Numbered from the stretch's first letter, positions 8,324-16,612 are shown. The stretch is DNA of 64,000 nucleotides from an uncultured Planococcus sp. (GCA_947493585.1 CANLRI010000001.1:1612001-1676000); one strand, 5' to 3'. Numbers and translations: made by a program. The notes: a model not told the origin generated them from the letters alone.

Positions 8324-8524
8324 ATGCAAGAAGGTACAGTAAAATGGTTTAACTCAGAAAAAGGTTTTGGCTTCATCGAAGTTGAAGGCGGCGACGACGT
8401 ATTCGTACACTTCTCAGCGATTCAAGGCGAAGGCTTTAAAACGCTTGACGAAGGACAGCGCGTAGAATTTGAAGTAGAGGAAGGCAACCGCGGACCTCAA
8501 GCTACTAACGTAACTAAACTTTAA
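8324..8524 (+). CDS. Cold-shock protein, CspA/CspB family
   Basis: A 66-aa single-domain cold-shock protein that binds single-stranded RNA and DNA and acts as an RNA chaperone. Both nucleic-acid-binding motifs are intact: RNP1 KGFGFIE (13-19) and RNP2 VFVHF (26-30). The start follows AGGAGG with 8 bp spacing. The gene has its own promoter, a long structured leader and a terminator, so it is monocistronic, as usual for csp genes. The length is typical (65-70 aa). Confidence 0.97.
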   Translation: MQEGTVKWFNSEKGFGFIEVEGGDDVFVHFSAIQGEGFKTLDEGQRVEFEVEEGNRGPQATNVTKL

Positions 8525-8535
8525 TTCTCCCATTC

Positions 8536-8564
8536 AAGAACTGCCATTACGGCAGTTCTTTTTT
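8536..8564 (+). terminator. Intrinsic terminator after the cold-shock gene
   Basis: Stem AAGAACTGCC / GGCAGTTCTT with a 5-nt loop and a T-run. Confidence 0.9.
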
Positions 8565-8593
8565 AATGGATTTTTTTCCTGCAGGTTTCCATT

Positions 8594-8620
8594 GTTTAAT
8601 ATTCCGGCTCTTTCGGGTAT
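8594..8620 (+). promoter_or_regulatory. Probable sigma-B (general stress) promoter
   Basis: GTTTAA (8594-8599) and GGGTAT (8615-8620) separated by 15 bp match the Bacillales sigma-B consensus GTTTaa-N12-15-GGGTAT. The promoter ends 42 bp before the gene at 8663. This would place that gene and the following DUF1232 gene in the general stress regulon. Confidence 0.65.
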
Positions 8621-8662
8621 ATCTTAAATAGATTGCTAAGAATAGTGAAGGGGGATTTATCC

Positions 8663-8869
8663 ATGCAGGGAAAAGTGAGAGAATTTAATGACGACAAAGG
8701 ATTCGGCTATATCGAAGGCGATACGGGCGAGGTTTTCTATTTCGAAACGATCAACATCAATGAAGAGGGCTTCCGCCGTTTTATGCCAAATCAGCACGTC
8801 GAATTCACGATTTACGACGGGGCTTCCGATAAGGAACGCATAGCGACAAACGTTACATTAGTCTTCTAA
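8663..8869 (+). CDS. Divergent cold-shock-domain protein
   Basis: A 68-aa protein with a cold-shock domain fold pattern. RNP1 is conserved (KGFGYIE, 12-18), but RNP2 reads VFYFE instead of VFVHF, so the nucleic-acid-contacting His is missing. The ATG at 8663 has GAAGGGGGA 8 bp upstream; an in-frame ATG at 8633 lacks such a site. The gene follows a probable sigma-B promoter, and a DUF1232 gene follows after 24 bp. It may be a stress-specific RNA-binding protein with altered ligand preference (inference). Confidence 0.85.
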   Translation: MQGKVREFNDDKGFGYIEGDTGEVFYFETININEEGFRRFMPNQHVEFTIYDGASDKERIATNVTLVF

Positions 8870-8893
8870 TTGCCGGATGAAAGGGGAACATAT

Positions 8894-9370
8894 ATGGTTA
8901 ACGAATATTTGAGCAAGCCATTGCCAAGTGAAGAAAAACAACTGGATTTCTATCAAAAGCTTCGTGTCAGGGTACACAATTGGCTGGAGAGCAAATCATC
9001 AAAATTGGATTCCGCTGGCCAGTTCGTGTTATTTGCACCAGACCTTTTCCACTTATTGACACGCCTATTGCTGGACAGCCGCATCGATAAGAAAAGCAAA
9101 GCTTATGTTGGGGCTGGGGTGCTGTATTTCATGGCACCGATCGACATTCTCCCGGAGATTCTCGTCGGGCCAGGCGGATTCATGGACGATGTCATTGTCG
9201 CGGTGTACGTCATCAATACGGTCTTGAACCGATTCCCGAAAGAAGTCGTGACAGAACATTGGGCAGGAGACGAAGATCTCTTGAAAGTGCTCAGCAAACT
9301 AGCGAATTCCGGCGACCGATGGGCAGCGAAATTGCCGGCCGGTAAAGCCGTAAAACGCTTCTTGAAATAA
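8894..9370 (+). CDS. DUF1232 (YkvA-like) protein
   Basis: A 158-aa protein. The DUF1232 region spans about 66-108 and contains the diagnostic YFMAPIDILPE motif (78-88) followed by GFMDDV. The function is unknown; members are often small membrane-associated proteins. The N-terminal 60 residues are polar and helical. The start at 8894 has AAGGGGA 6 bp upstream. It is probably co-transcribed with the preceding divergent cold-shock gene (24 bp apart) and ends at a strong terminator. Confidence 0.85.
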   Translation: MVNEYLSKPLPSEEKQLDFYQKLRVRVHNWLESKSSKLDSAGQFVLFAPDLFHLLTRLLLDSRIDKKSKAYVGAGVLYFMAPIDILPEILVGPGGFMDDVIVAVYVINTVLNRFPKEVVTEHWAGDEDLLKVLSKLANSGDRWAAKLPAGKAVKRFLK

Positions 9371-9384
9371 ATTCAAAACACACA

Positions 9385-9420
9385 AAAACCCCTCAGAAAC
9401 GCGTTTCTGAGGGGTTTTTT
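9385..9420. terminator. Bidirectional terminator between the DUF1232 gene and ykpA
   Basis: A 16-bp perfect stem (9385-9400 with 9403-9418) flanked by A and T tracts, between two convergent genes. Confidence 0.92.
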
Positions 9421-9432
9421 CGTATCGTGGAC

Positions 9433-11040
9433 TTATTTAGCGATGCCTTGAGATTCTTTCCATTCCAAGAATTCATCATAAGTCAATTGCTTGTCGAGAA
9501 TCGAACCATCTTCCTGGATTTCGATGACGCGGTTGGCAACTGTCTGGATAAACTGATGGTCATGGGAAGTGAAGACCATTGCGCCTTTAAATGCGATCAT
9601 GCCGTTGTTCAAAGCTTGAATCGATTCAAGGTCCAAGTGGTTGGTCGGTTCATCCAATAGCAGCACGTTAGCATGCGATAGCATCATTTTTGATAGCATG
9701 CAGCGGACTTTTTCGCCACCGGACAATACAGAAGGTTTCTTTTTCACTTCTTCGCCAGAGAACAGCATTCTGCCGAGGAAGCCGCGAAGGAAGGTTTCGC
9801 TTTCATCTTCCGGTGAGTACTGGCGGAGCCAATCCACTAAGGAAGTTTCGCTGCCTTCGAAGTATTCGGTGTTGTCGATCGGCAAATACGCGCGTGAAGT
9901 CGTAACGCCCCAGCGGGCTGAGCCTGTTGCCGGCTCGTCTTCTTCTGCCAGGATGCGCAGAAGGGCCGATTTCGCCAATGGATCGCCGATCAAAACGATT
10001 TTATCATCTTTGTTCATATTGAAGCTGATATTATTCAATAATTGATTGCCGTCGACTGTTTGGCTCAAGTCTTTAACCGTCAACACATCGTTGCCGATTT
10101 CGCGACCGATCGTGAAGTTGACGAACGGGTATTTGCGGGAAGATGGGCGGATGTCGTCCAACTCGATTTTATCGAGCATTTTCTTCCGTGAAGTCGCCTG
10201 TTTGGATTTCGAGGCGTTGGCAGAGAAACGGGCGATAAAGGCCTGAAGCTCTTTAATCTTTTCTTCTTTTTTCGCGTTCTGGTCAGATGCTAGGCGCGTT
10301 GCCAATTGGCTGGATTCATACCAGAAATCGTAGTTGCCGACATAGAGCTGGATTTTGCCGAAATCGAGATCGGCGATATTTGTACATACTTTATTGAGGA
10401 AGTGGCGGTCATGCGATACGACGATGACGGTGTTGTCAAAGTTGATCAGGAATTCTTCAAGCCACTGGATGGCTTTCAAGTCCAAGTGGTTGGTCGGCTC
10501 ATCCAGAAGAAGAACATCCGGTTTACCGAATAGGGCTTGTGCCAAAAGTACTTTCACTTTATCGGATCCGGAGAGTTCCGCCATTTTCTTATCGTGGAGA
10601 TTCTCGGAAATGCCAAGGCCCTGCAACAGGATAGCTGCTTCGGATTCAGCTTCCCAACCGTTTAGTTCCGCGAACTCGCCTTCAAGTTCAGCAGCGCGCA
10701 TGCCGTCTTCGTCAGAGAAGTCTTCTTTCATATAAATAGCGTTTTTCTCAGACATGACTTCGTAAAGTTTTTTATGGCCCATAATGACCGTCTCAAGAAC
10801 TGCATACTCTTCGTATTCAAAGTGGTTTTGCTTGAGTACAGCGAGGCGTTCGCCAGAGCCCATATAGACATTGCCGGACTGTGCTTCAAGTTCGCCGGAA
10901 AGGATTTTGATGAATGTCGATTTACCGGCGCCGTTCGCCCCAATCAAGCCGTAGCAATTACCTGGGTTAAACTGGATGTTGACATCTTCAAATAACTTGC
11001 GGTCGCCAAAACGCAAAGATACATCATTTACTGCTATCAT
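9433..11040 (-). CDS. ykpA: ABC-F family ribosome-associated ATPase, YkpA/YbiT subgroup
   Basis: A 535-aa soluble ABC-F protein with two ATP-binding domains and no membrane segment. Such proteins act on ribosomes as translation factors or in antibiotic resistance; the YkpA/YbiT subgroup is a housekeeping type. Domain 1: Walker A GANGAGKS (34-41), Walker B LLLDEPTNHLD. An inter-domain linker rich in Lys/Ala follows (about 250-300). Domain 2: signature LSGGEKVR and LLLDEPTNHLD are intact, but the second Walker A is degenerate (GDPLAKSA), with the glycines lost while Lys-Ser is kept. AGGAGG precedes the start at 11040. Confidence 0.93.
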   Translation of the reverse strand: MIAVNDVSLRFGDRKLFEDVNIQFNPGNCYGLIGANGAGKSTFIKILSGELEAQSGNVYMGSGERLAVLKQNHFEYEEYAVLETVIMGHKKLYEVMSEKNAIYMKEDFSDEDGMRAAELEGEFAELNGWEAESEAAILLQGLGISENLHDKKMAELSGSDKVKVLLAQALFGKPDVLLLDEPTNHLDLKAIQWLEEFLINFDNTVIVVSHDRHFLNKVCTNIADLDFGKIQLYVGNYDFWYESSQLATRLASDQNAKKEEKIKELQAFIARFSANASKSKQATSRKKMLDKIELDDIRPSSRKYPFVNFTIGREIGNDVLTVKDLSQTVDGNQLLNNISFNMNKDDKIVLIGDPLAKSALLRILAEEDEPATGSARWGVTTSRAYLPIDNTEYFEGSETSLVDWLRQYSPEDESETFLRGFLGRMLFSGEEVKKKPSVLSGGEKVRCMLSKMMLSHANVLLLDEPTNHLDLESIQALNNGMIAFKGAMVFTSHDHQFIQTVANRVIEIQEDGSILDKQLTYDEFLEWKESQGIAK

Positions 11041-11074
11041 TATTATTCGTCCTCCTAAAATTCACAATATGAAT

Positions 11075-11083
11075 AGTATAACA
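11075..11083 (-). promoter_or_regulatory. Extended -10 promoter element for ykpA
   Basis: On the minus strand the sequence reads TG-T-TATACT, an extended -10 element, about 35 bp before the ykpA start. No clear -35 box is seen. Confidence 0.45.
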
Positions 11084-11146
11084 CGAATCCGCTCGAAACC
11101 GGTAGCGTTCAAAGCCCGTGTCGGCTAAACTAATAAAGGATCAGAT

Positions 11147-11380
11147 TTAGCGGCTTTTTCTGCGGAGGTAAGCATCCAATTGGCCGAGTTCTTTATTTAG
11201 GAGATACTCCATCTGAACATATTCACGCCTGCCCGGAACATGTTCCGGCGTCAGGCCTTTCATCGAGTAAATAAAGTAATAGCCGCCGATTTGGCGAAAC
11301 AGCACAACGACGTGCGGAAATTCATCAAACGTGGCTTTAATATTGTATCGTTTTGCGTAGCTCCAATTAATGAGCTTCAT
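11147..11380 (-). CDS. Small hypothetical protein
   Basis: A 77-aa protein that I do not recognise. It is basic and soluble, with a central hydrophobic beta-like stretch (VVVLFRQIGGYYFIYSM, about 24-40), and it ends RRKSR. GGAAAGGCGGG lies upstream of the ATG at 11380. It stands alone between ykpA and a divergent MFS gene. The clear ribosome binding site and the lack of an opposing frame support it as a real gene. Confidence 0.65.
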   Translation of the reverse strand: MKLINWSYAKRYNIKATFDEFPHVVVLFRQIGGYYFIYSMKGLTPEHVPGRREYVQMEYLLNKELGQLDAYLRRKSR

Positions 11381-11465
11381 CCAGCAACCCGCCTTTCCAA
11401 TCTTATTTTAAGGGAAGCAGCGGTAGGAACACAAGTTTGGTGCTAAGGGAGAGGGAGAGAGAAAC

Positions 11466-12638
11466 ATGAGTGGAAATGGAACAAAATCAACATTGACTGC
11501 TGTTATTTTTGCCATTTTGTTAGTGGCGCTCAATCTGCGGCCGGCGATTTCATCGATCGGCCCGATGCTTGAACCGATTCGGTCGGATCTTGAGCTGACG
11601 AACGGGCAAGTCAGTTTATTAACCGCTGTACCTGTCCTATGCATGGGATTGTTCGCGCCGTTTGCGATTTTCTTTAACCGCCGTTTCGGCTTGAAGCGTT
11701 CCATCGGTGTGTTACTGGCCGTCATTGGCTTGTTCACGTTAGGGCGCGGCTTTTGGCCGAGCTATTTCAATTTATTGCTTAGTTCATTTTTCATCGGCAT
11801 TGCAATCGCCATCATTGGGCCGATGCTGTCGGCGATGATCAAACGGGATTTTCCAACCCGCACAGCTTCTTTAATCGGGGTTTATTCGTTCGGTATGGGG
11901 CTCGGTGCGACACTTGCCGCAGGTTTGACAAGTGTTGTCTATGCAGCTTCGGGATGGCCGGCGGGGCTTGCGGTTTGGTCGGGCTTGGCGCTTGTTGCCC
12001 TGATCGTATGGCTGAGAATGCCTGAAGCGAAGGCAAAATCACAAGCATTGCCGGATGAGCCGCTGCCGATTAGTGAGAGCCCGTGGAAAAATTTGAAGGC
12101 GTGGTATATGCTTTTGTTCTTCGGCTTCCAATCGGCGTTCTTTTTCTCGATGTTGACATGGCTCGCACCTATCGCGATTGACAAAGGTCTGAGCGTGTTA
12201 TCGGCTGGTGCAGTCGTCACTGTCATGACGGCAGTGCAGATTGTCTGCAATATCTCCATTCCGCTGCTATTCAGCCGTTATCCGAACCGATTTTTATGGG
12301 TGTTGGTTGTTCTTGCATTCGGCACCGCCGGAATCTTCTTGTTAATGTTTGCTGGCACATGGGCGGTATGGCCAGCTGCTGCATTGATCGGTGTGGCACT
12401 AGGCGGTTTGTTTCCGATTGCTTTACTGTTGCCACTCGATGCAACAGATTCCGCTGATGAAGCAAATAGCTGGGCTGCGATGACACAATCGGGCGGCTAT
12501 TTGATTTCGGCATTCATGCCGTTTATCATCGGAGTGGTATATGACCAGACCGGCAATCACGATATTACCTTATGGATGTTTTTGGCATTCGTCTTGTTGA
12601 TGATTGTTTTTGCGTATTTGCTCAATCGAAAGCCTTGA
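11466..12638 (+). CDS. MFS transporter, CynX/NimT family
   Basis: A 390-aa major facilitator superfamily transporter with 12 predicted membrane helices. The N-terminal helix with NLRPAISSIGPML (about 25-37), followed by VSLLTAVPVLCMG, is typical of the CynX/NimT family, named for cyanate and 2-nitroimidazole transport. The true substrate is unknown. The start has GGGAGAGAGAAAC upstream. The 3' end overlaps the convergent small membrane gene by 17 bp (12622-12638), so neither gene has a private terminator here. Confidence 0.88.
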   Translation: MSGNGTKSTLTAVIFAILLVALNLRPAISSIGPMLEPIRSDLELTNGQVSLLTAVPVLCMGLFAPFAIFFNRRFGLKRSIGVLLAVIGLFTLGRGFWPSYFNLLLSSFFIGIAIAIIGPMLSAMIKRDFPTRTASLIGVYSFGMGLGATLAAGLTSVVYAASGWPAGLAVWSGLALVALIVWLRMPEAKAKSQALPDEPLPISESPWKNLKAWYMLLFFGFQSAFFFSMLTWLAPIAIDKGLSVLSAGAVVTVMTAVQIVCNISIPLLFSRYPNRFLWVLVVLAFGTAGIFLLMFAGTWAVWPAAALIGVALGGLFPIALLLPLDATDSADEANSWAAMTQSGGYLISAFMPFIIGVVYDQTGNHDITLWMFLAFVLLMIVFAYLLNRKP

Positions 12639-12921
12639 TCGTCTTGTTTAAAGGATGAGCAACGGCGATCCACGAAAGATAAAGTGATAGCAGCGGAAAC
12701 AGGATGGCCCATGAAACAATCATCATAGAGGGAATCTCCGCTTCTGGAAGGATCGTTGAAAAATACCAATAATTTAGCTCGAGTGATGATATAAGCGTGA
12801 TAAGAGGGCCGATAAAAATTCGGCTAGCCAGGATCGCCGCTAGGACGCCAATAAAAATGACGAACGGCGGAAAAAGGATCAATTGAACAAAAAAGATATC
12901 TAATGTACTGAGCCATTGCAT
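12622..12921 (-). CDS. Small membrane protein of unknown function
   Basis: A 99-aa protein with two to three hydrophobic segments: about 10-30 (FVQLILFPPFVIFIGVLAAI), 31-45, and 64-85 (MMIVSWAILFPLLSLYLSW). The family is not recognised. The start is the ATG at 12921 with AGGAGG 7 bp upstream; the frame stays open further upstream, but only through the leader. A TTGACA-16-TAAAAT promoter lies about 50-80 bp upstream. The stop overlaps the MFS gene tail. Confidence 0.7.
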   Translation of the reverse strand: MQWLSTLDIFFVQLILFPPFVIFIGVLAAILASRIFIGPLITLISSLELNYWYFSTILPEAEIPSMMIVSWAILFPLLSLYLSWIAVAHPLNKTIKAFD

Positions 12922-12971
12922 GATAATGCCTCCTGTTTCGCGCAGTTTTGCGGGAAAACCCGCGTATTCTG

Positions 12972-12999
12972 ATTTTAAACTAAGTGAATAATCTGTCAA
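12972..12999 (-). promoter_or_regulatory. Sigma-A-like promoter for the small membrane protein
   Basis: On the minus strand TTGACA (12999-12994) and TAAAAT (12977-12972) are separated by 16 bp. The leader that follows contains a short CGCGGG...CCCGC hairpin. Confidence 0.65.
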
Positions 13000-13077
13000 T
13001 GGAAATAATCTTGTAAAAATCTCTCCCAGTGAATGACAAGCTACCGGAAGTGCTCTTTCCGTAAATTTTCACCAATA

Positions 13078-13107
13078 GAAAAAGCCGGCGCATTAAGCGT
13101 CGGCTTT
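13078..13107 (-). terminator. Intrinsic terminator overlapping the end of msrA
   Basis: On the minus strand AAAGCCGACGC and GCGCCGGCTTT pair around the TTAAT loop that contains the msrA stop codon, followed by T residues. Confidence 0.8.
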
Positions 13108-13623
13108 CTTCCACGCAGCATCCAAAAACTCATCGCGTCCGGATTCGGCGCGGTCTTGTGCGTAATGGTCTGGATTTTTCAAATAGAAGTCCTGATGATA
13201 GTCTTCGGCCGGATAGAAAGCCTCAGCATCCTGGATCTCGGTGACAACGGGTTTGTGGAAGCGGCCGCTTTCATCGAGTTGTTTCCTGGAAGCAAGTGCC
13301 AATTTCCGCTGTTCTTCATTGTGAACAAAGATGGCGGGGCGGTAAGAAGCTCCGCGATCCTGGAATTGGCCTTCATTATCGGTAGGGTCGATTTGCTGCC
13401 AAAAAATATCCAGTAATTGGTAATATGGGAATACAGCCGGATCAAACGAAATTTCAACAGCTTCCAGATGTCCGGAATGGCCGCTTTTTACTTGTTCATA
13501 GGACGGGTTCGCTATATGGCCGCCAGTATAACCGGAAATCACAGACTCAATGCCGTCGAATTGATCGAATGGCTTGACCATGCACCAAAAACAGCCGCCG
13601 GCAAATGTCGCTTTTGCTAACAT
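13093..13623 (-). CDS. msrA: Peptide-methionine (S)-S-oxide reductase
   Basis: A 176-aa MsrA that reduces methionine-S-sulfoxide in oxidised proteins (cytoplasm). The catalytic GCFWC motif is at 10-14 (nucleophile C11). The family stretches [20 protein letters not shown] and [13 protein letters not shown] follow. The start is the ATG at 13623 with AAGGAGG 7 bp upstream; the frame extends further up without a better site. The C-terminus is short, without MsrB fusion or recycling cysteines. The end coincides with a terminator. Confidence 0.97.
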   Translation of the reverse strand: MLAKATFAGGCFWCMVKPFDQFDGIESVISGYTGGHIANPSYEQVKSGHSGHLEAVEISFDPAVFPYYQLLDIFWQQIDPTDNEGQFQDRGASYRPAIFVHNEEQRKLALASRKQLDESGRFHKPVVTEIQDAEAFYPAEDYHQDFYLKNPDHYAQDRAESGRDEFLDAAWKKADA

Positions 13624-13675
13624 TGGATTGCCTCCTTCTATTATATAGGCAGCCGCCCTCACTTCCTTGAATAGA

Positions 13676-13765
13676 TGTCTGCAGCTTTAGCTCGACTTAT
13701 TCTTGGAAACGGAGCGCAGCGCCTGAGAATAAGAAGAATTTTACCACTCCATTAAAGCGCAGACA
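13676..13765. repeat. Nested inverted repeat in the msrA / LCP intergenic region
   Basis: An outer arm pair (13676-13689 with 13753-13765) matches over 13 positions with one bulged base. An inner perfect 8-bp pair CTTATTCT / AGAATAAG sits at 13696-13703 and 13726-13733. A GCGCAGCGC core lies between them. The whole forms a 90-bp palindromic unit between divergently transcribed genes. Confidence 0.6.
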
Positions 13766-13850
13766 ATAAAAACGTGTTGGGTGGGGGAAACCTCTATCTC
13801 ATCATATGCGTCTAAACAAGATGTACAGCTCAGAAAGGAATGTAATCATC

Positions 13851-14795
13851 ATGGAAGAACAATACGAAACGCGTCAAACTAGAAAGCGCAGACGATTCCG
13901 CCCGAGAGGCAAACTTTTCTTATTATTGATCATTTTATTGCTCGGTGCCGGAATCTACTTTTTCATTCAATATCAACAAGGGCAAAATATAGCCGGCGAG
14001 ACCGAAATTGAACCGGAACCGTTTGCTGGGGATGAAGACAATAGCGGATACCAGAACATTCTCGTCCTCGGGGTAGACTCGCGCGGAGAAGAACAATCCC
14101 GTACGGATACGATGATGATGGTGACGCATGACCGTGAAAACAATGAAGTGAAAATCACTTCGTTCATGCGTGATATTTATGCGGATATCCCAGGCTACCA
14201 ATCCTATAAATTAAACACAGCTTATTATTTGGGGGGCGTCGATTTACTGGCGTCGACCTTGCGTGAAATGTTCGGCGTTGAAATCCACAATTACGCACTT
14301 GTCGATTTCCAGAGTTTTGAAACGCTCGTTGATATCGCAGCGCCGGGCGGAGTTGAAATCGATGTTGAAAAAGAGATGTCGGAGAAAATCGGCGTGACCT
14401 TGTCACCAGGCGTCCAGAACTTAAATGGCCAGGAGTTGCTGGGGTACGCGCGTTTCCGTTCGGATAATGAAGGCGACTTCGGCCGCGTGCGCCGTCAGCA
14501 GCAAGTGATCGCTGCCTTAAAGGATGAGTTGATCAGCGTGTCGTCAATCCCGAAACTGCCGAAGCTTGCAGGAGCGGCACAAGGCTATGTGCAGACCGAT
14601 ATGCCGTTAGTTGACCAACTCAAGTTAGCGACTCAACTTGGAACCGGCGGCAGCAGCGAAATCGAACGCTTGACGATTCCGGTAGAAGGCGGATACAGCT
14701 ATGCAAATTACCCGCAAGCCGGCTCGGTCCTTGAAATCGATATCGAGCAAAACCGCCGTGCGCTGGAAGAATTTTTGTCCCAGCCACTCAACTAA
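13851..14795 (+). CDS. LytR-CpsA-Psr (LCP) family cell-wall glycopolymer ligase
   Basis: A 314-aa membrane-anchored enzyme that transfers teichoic acids or other anionic polymers from undecaprenyl phosphate to peptidoglycan on the outer face of the membrane. A basic N-terminus (RKRRRFRPRGK) precedes one membrane helix (about 22-43). The LCP domain follows, with NILVLGVDSR, RTDTMMMV, SFMRDIYADI and a late YARFRSDNEGDFGRVRRQQQV motif carrying the conserved arginines. The start at 13851 has AGAAAGGA 11 bp upstream. B. subtilis has three such paralogues (TagT/U/V); I cannot assign which this matches. Confidence 0.93.
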   Translation: MEEQYETRQTRKRRRFRPRGKLFLLLIILLLGAGIYFFIQYQQGQNIAGETEIEPEPFAGDEDNSGYQNILVLGVDSRGEEQSRTDTMMMVTHDRENNEVKITSFMRDIYADIPGYQSYKLNTAYYLGGVDLLASTLREMFGVEIHNYALVDFQSFETLVDIAAPGGVEIDVEKEMSEKIGVTLSPGVQNLNGQELLGYARFRSDNEGDFGRVRRQQQVIAALKDELISVSSIPKLPKLAGAAQGYVQTDMPLVDQLKLATQLGTGGSSEIERLTIPVEGGYSYANYPQAGSVLEIDIEQNRRALEEFLSQPLN

Positions 14796-14852
14796 TTTTT
14801 CAGATAATATGGTAAACTACAGGTAGAAGCTTATATAAAGAAGGGGATCGCC

Positions 14853-16043
14853 ATGCCGCCAGATGACAATAGACCGCAGTTTTTCGCTACCAACTATATC
14901 CGATTTCTCGGTGGAAGGAATACATTTTTTACCTTATTGATTTTAATCTTGATCGGGCTTGTCGTGTTCATCTTCAGGGAAGTATCGTTTATCTTCAATC
15001 CGCTCAATGTATTCATGAAAACGGTCGTCTTGCCGGTTGTGTTGGCGCTCATACTCTATTATTTGCTGCGTCCGGTATTGCGTCTATTGGAACGTTTTAA
15101 AGTCCCGAGAATCTGGGGCATCTTGATCATCTTTCTCGGCGGCATCGGATTGTTGACGTTGCTGAGCGTGTTGGTGTTTCCATATGTGAGGGAACAGTTC
15201 CAAAACTTAATCGAAGAATTCCCCGACTATTTCATGCGTCTATTGAACAATACCGACCAATTTCTGCGTACTTCATGGGTCGGGGATTATTACAGCGAAT
15301 CCGACTTTAATATCGAATCGTTAATCGCCACTCTGCCGACGAACATTGCAGATACGCTTCAAGAAACTGTGACGGGCATCATCACACGCGTCACCAGCTG
15401 GATTTCGACCATCACGGGCGTCATCCTGTCGATTGTCATCGTACCGTTCATCTTGTTTTATCTATTGAAAGACGGCGATAAGCTTCCAGGCTATTTCCTG
15501 AAACTGCTGCCGCCAAGATTTCGTGACGATACAAGGGAAGTGTTACAGGACGCTGACAAGCAATTGGGGGCTTATATTCAAGGTCAGCTCATTGTCGCCT
15601 TCTGTATTGGCGTCATGGTCTATATCGGGTTCTTGATCATCGGCATGGATTATGCACTGCTGCTCGGCGCACTGGCGATGGTGACCAGTATCGTTCCTTA
15701 TATCGGGCCTGCAATCGCAATTACGCCCGCTGCCATCATTGCACTCGTTACCTCGCCGTTCATGCTCGTGAAGCTCGCGATTGTGTGGACGGTCGTGCAG
15801 CTAGTGGAAGGCAATTTGATTTCTCCGCAAGTAATGGGCAAGACGATGTATATCCACCCTGTGACGATTATTTTTGTCTTGTTGACGGCCGGTTCTTTAT
15901 TCGGCGTCGTCGGGGTCATTTTAGGGATTCCGATGTATGCCTTGTTGCGAGTCATCGTCAGCCATTTGTACAAGCTGTTCAAGCGGCGTTATAACCGTTA
16001 CGAAACAAACTTGGATAATCAATACGACTACACTGAGCTTTAA
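14853..16043 (+). CDS. AI-2E family transporter (YhhQ/YdiK-like permease)
   Basis: A 396-aa polytopic membrane protein of the AI-2E (PerM) family. About eight hydrophobic segments alternate with a large polar loop (about 125-165). The late segment with YIGPAIAITPAAIIAL followed by VVQLVEGNLISPQVMGK (about 300-330) is the family signature. Some members export autoinducer-2 and others are Na+/H+ antiporters, so the substrate is open. AAGAAGGGG precedes the ATG. It lies 57 bp after the LCP gene and may be transcribed from its own extended -10 (TG-G-TAAACT near 14810) or with it. Confidence 0.88.
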   Translation: MPPDDNRPQFFATNYIRFLGGRNTFFTLLILILIGLVVFIFREVSFIFNPLNVFMKTVVLPVVLALILYYLLRPVLRLLERFKVPRIWGILIIFLGGIGLLTLLSVLVFPYVREQFQNLIEEFPDYFMRLLNNTDQFLRTSWVGDYYSESDFNIESLIATLPTNIADTLQETVTGIITRVTSWISTITGVILSIVIVPFILFYLLKDGDKLPGYFLKLLPPRFRDDTREVLQDADKQLGAYIQGQLIVAFCIGVMVYIGFLIIGMDYALLLGALAMVTSIVPYIGPAIAITPAAIIALVTSPFMLVKLAIVWTVVQLVEGNLISPQVMGKTMYIHPVTIIFVLLTAGSLFGVVGVILGIPMYALLRVIVSHLYKLFKRRYNRYETNLDNQYDYTEL

Positions 16044-16110
16044 GCGCCTTGTTTAGAGGGAGCTGGAAAGTGGTATGGAGAATTATCAAATTTTGGGGGT
16101 ATAGATTTTT

Positions 16111-16530
16111 ATGAAATTCAAAGACTTTTTATCTTCGATCGGCATCGGGTCGATCAAAGTGGACACAGTAGTGGAGAGGCCGCATCTTGAAGAAGGCGAG
16201 ACCTTGAACGGCACGGTTTACTTGGACGGAGGAAGCGGCGACCAGGAAATCGATTATATCGAACTTCAAGTGATTCGATTAGTGGAAGATTACCGGGAAG
16301 ACAGCGATTTCGATTTTTATGAAACGCCAGTTGCCAAGCAAAGCTTGGAATTTGCGGGATCGGTTAAATCGAAGAACACCGTCATGCAGCAATTTGAAAT
16401 AGTCCCAGATGAGCGATGGGTACTGGAGAATGTCAATGCCAAGTTGATTTTGCGGACCATTGTCCACGTAAAAAATGGGGTCGATATTCAGGACGAGGAC
16501 GAAATCACTTACGGCAAAATCGATAGCTGA
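16111..16530 (+). CDS. Spo0M-like protein, N-terminal half only
   Basis: A 139-aa protein matching the N-terminal half of the Spo0M family (arrestin-like beta-sandwich; Spo0M influences sporulation and cell division in Bacillus). It starts with the family pattern SSIGIGSIKVDTVVE and the GETLNGTVYLDGG strand, and it ends after one sandwich. B. subtilis Spo0M has about 258 aa, so the second half is absent. The end is clean, with a stop codon and a terminator soon after, so this looks like a short family form rather than a frameshift. The ribosome binding site is weak (GGGGG). Confidence 0.78.
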   Translation: MKFKDFLSSIGIGSIKVDTVVERPHLEEGETLNGTVYLDGGSGDQEIDYIELQVIRLVEDYREDSDFDFYETPVAKQSLEFAGSVKSKNTVMQQFEIVPDERWVLENVNAKLILRTIVHVKNGVDIQDEDEITYGKIDS

Positions 16531-16563
16531 AGATATTTTGATGATAATCTTATTATGTTAACC

Positions 16564-16611
16564 AAAATGACACCTCCGCAGTGAACGATCCAACTGCGGA
16601 GGTGTCATTTT
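16564..16611. terminator. Bidirectional terminator between the Spo0M-like gene and ykoC
   Basis: A perfect 19-bp stem (16564-16582 with 16593-16611) with a 10-nt loop and A/T tails lies between convergent genes. Confidence 0.93.
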
Positions 16612-16612
16612 A

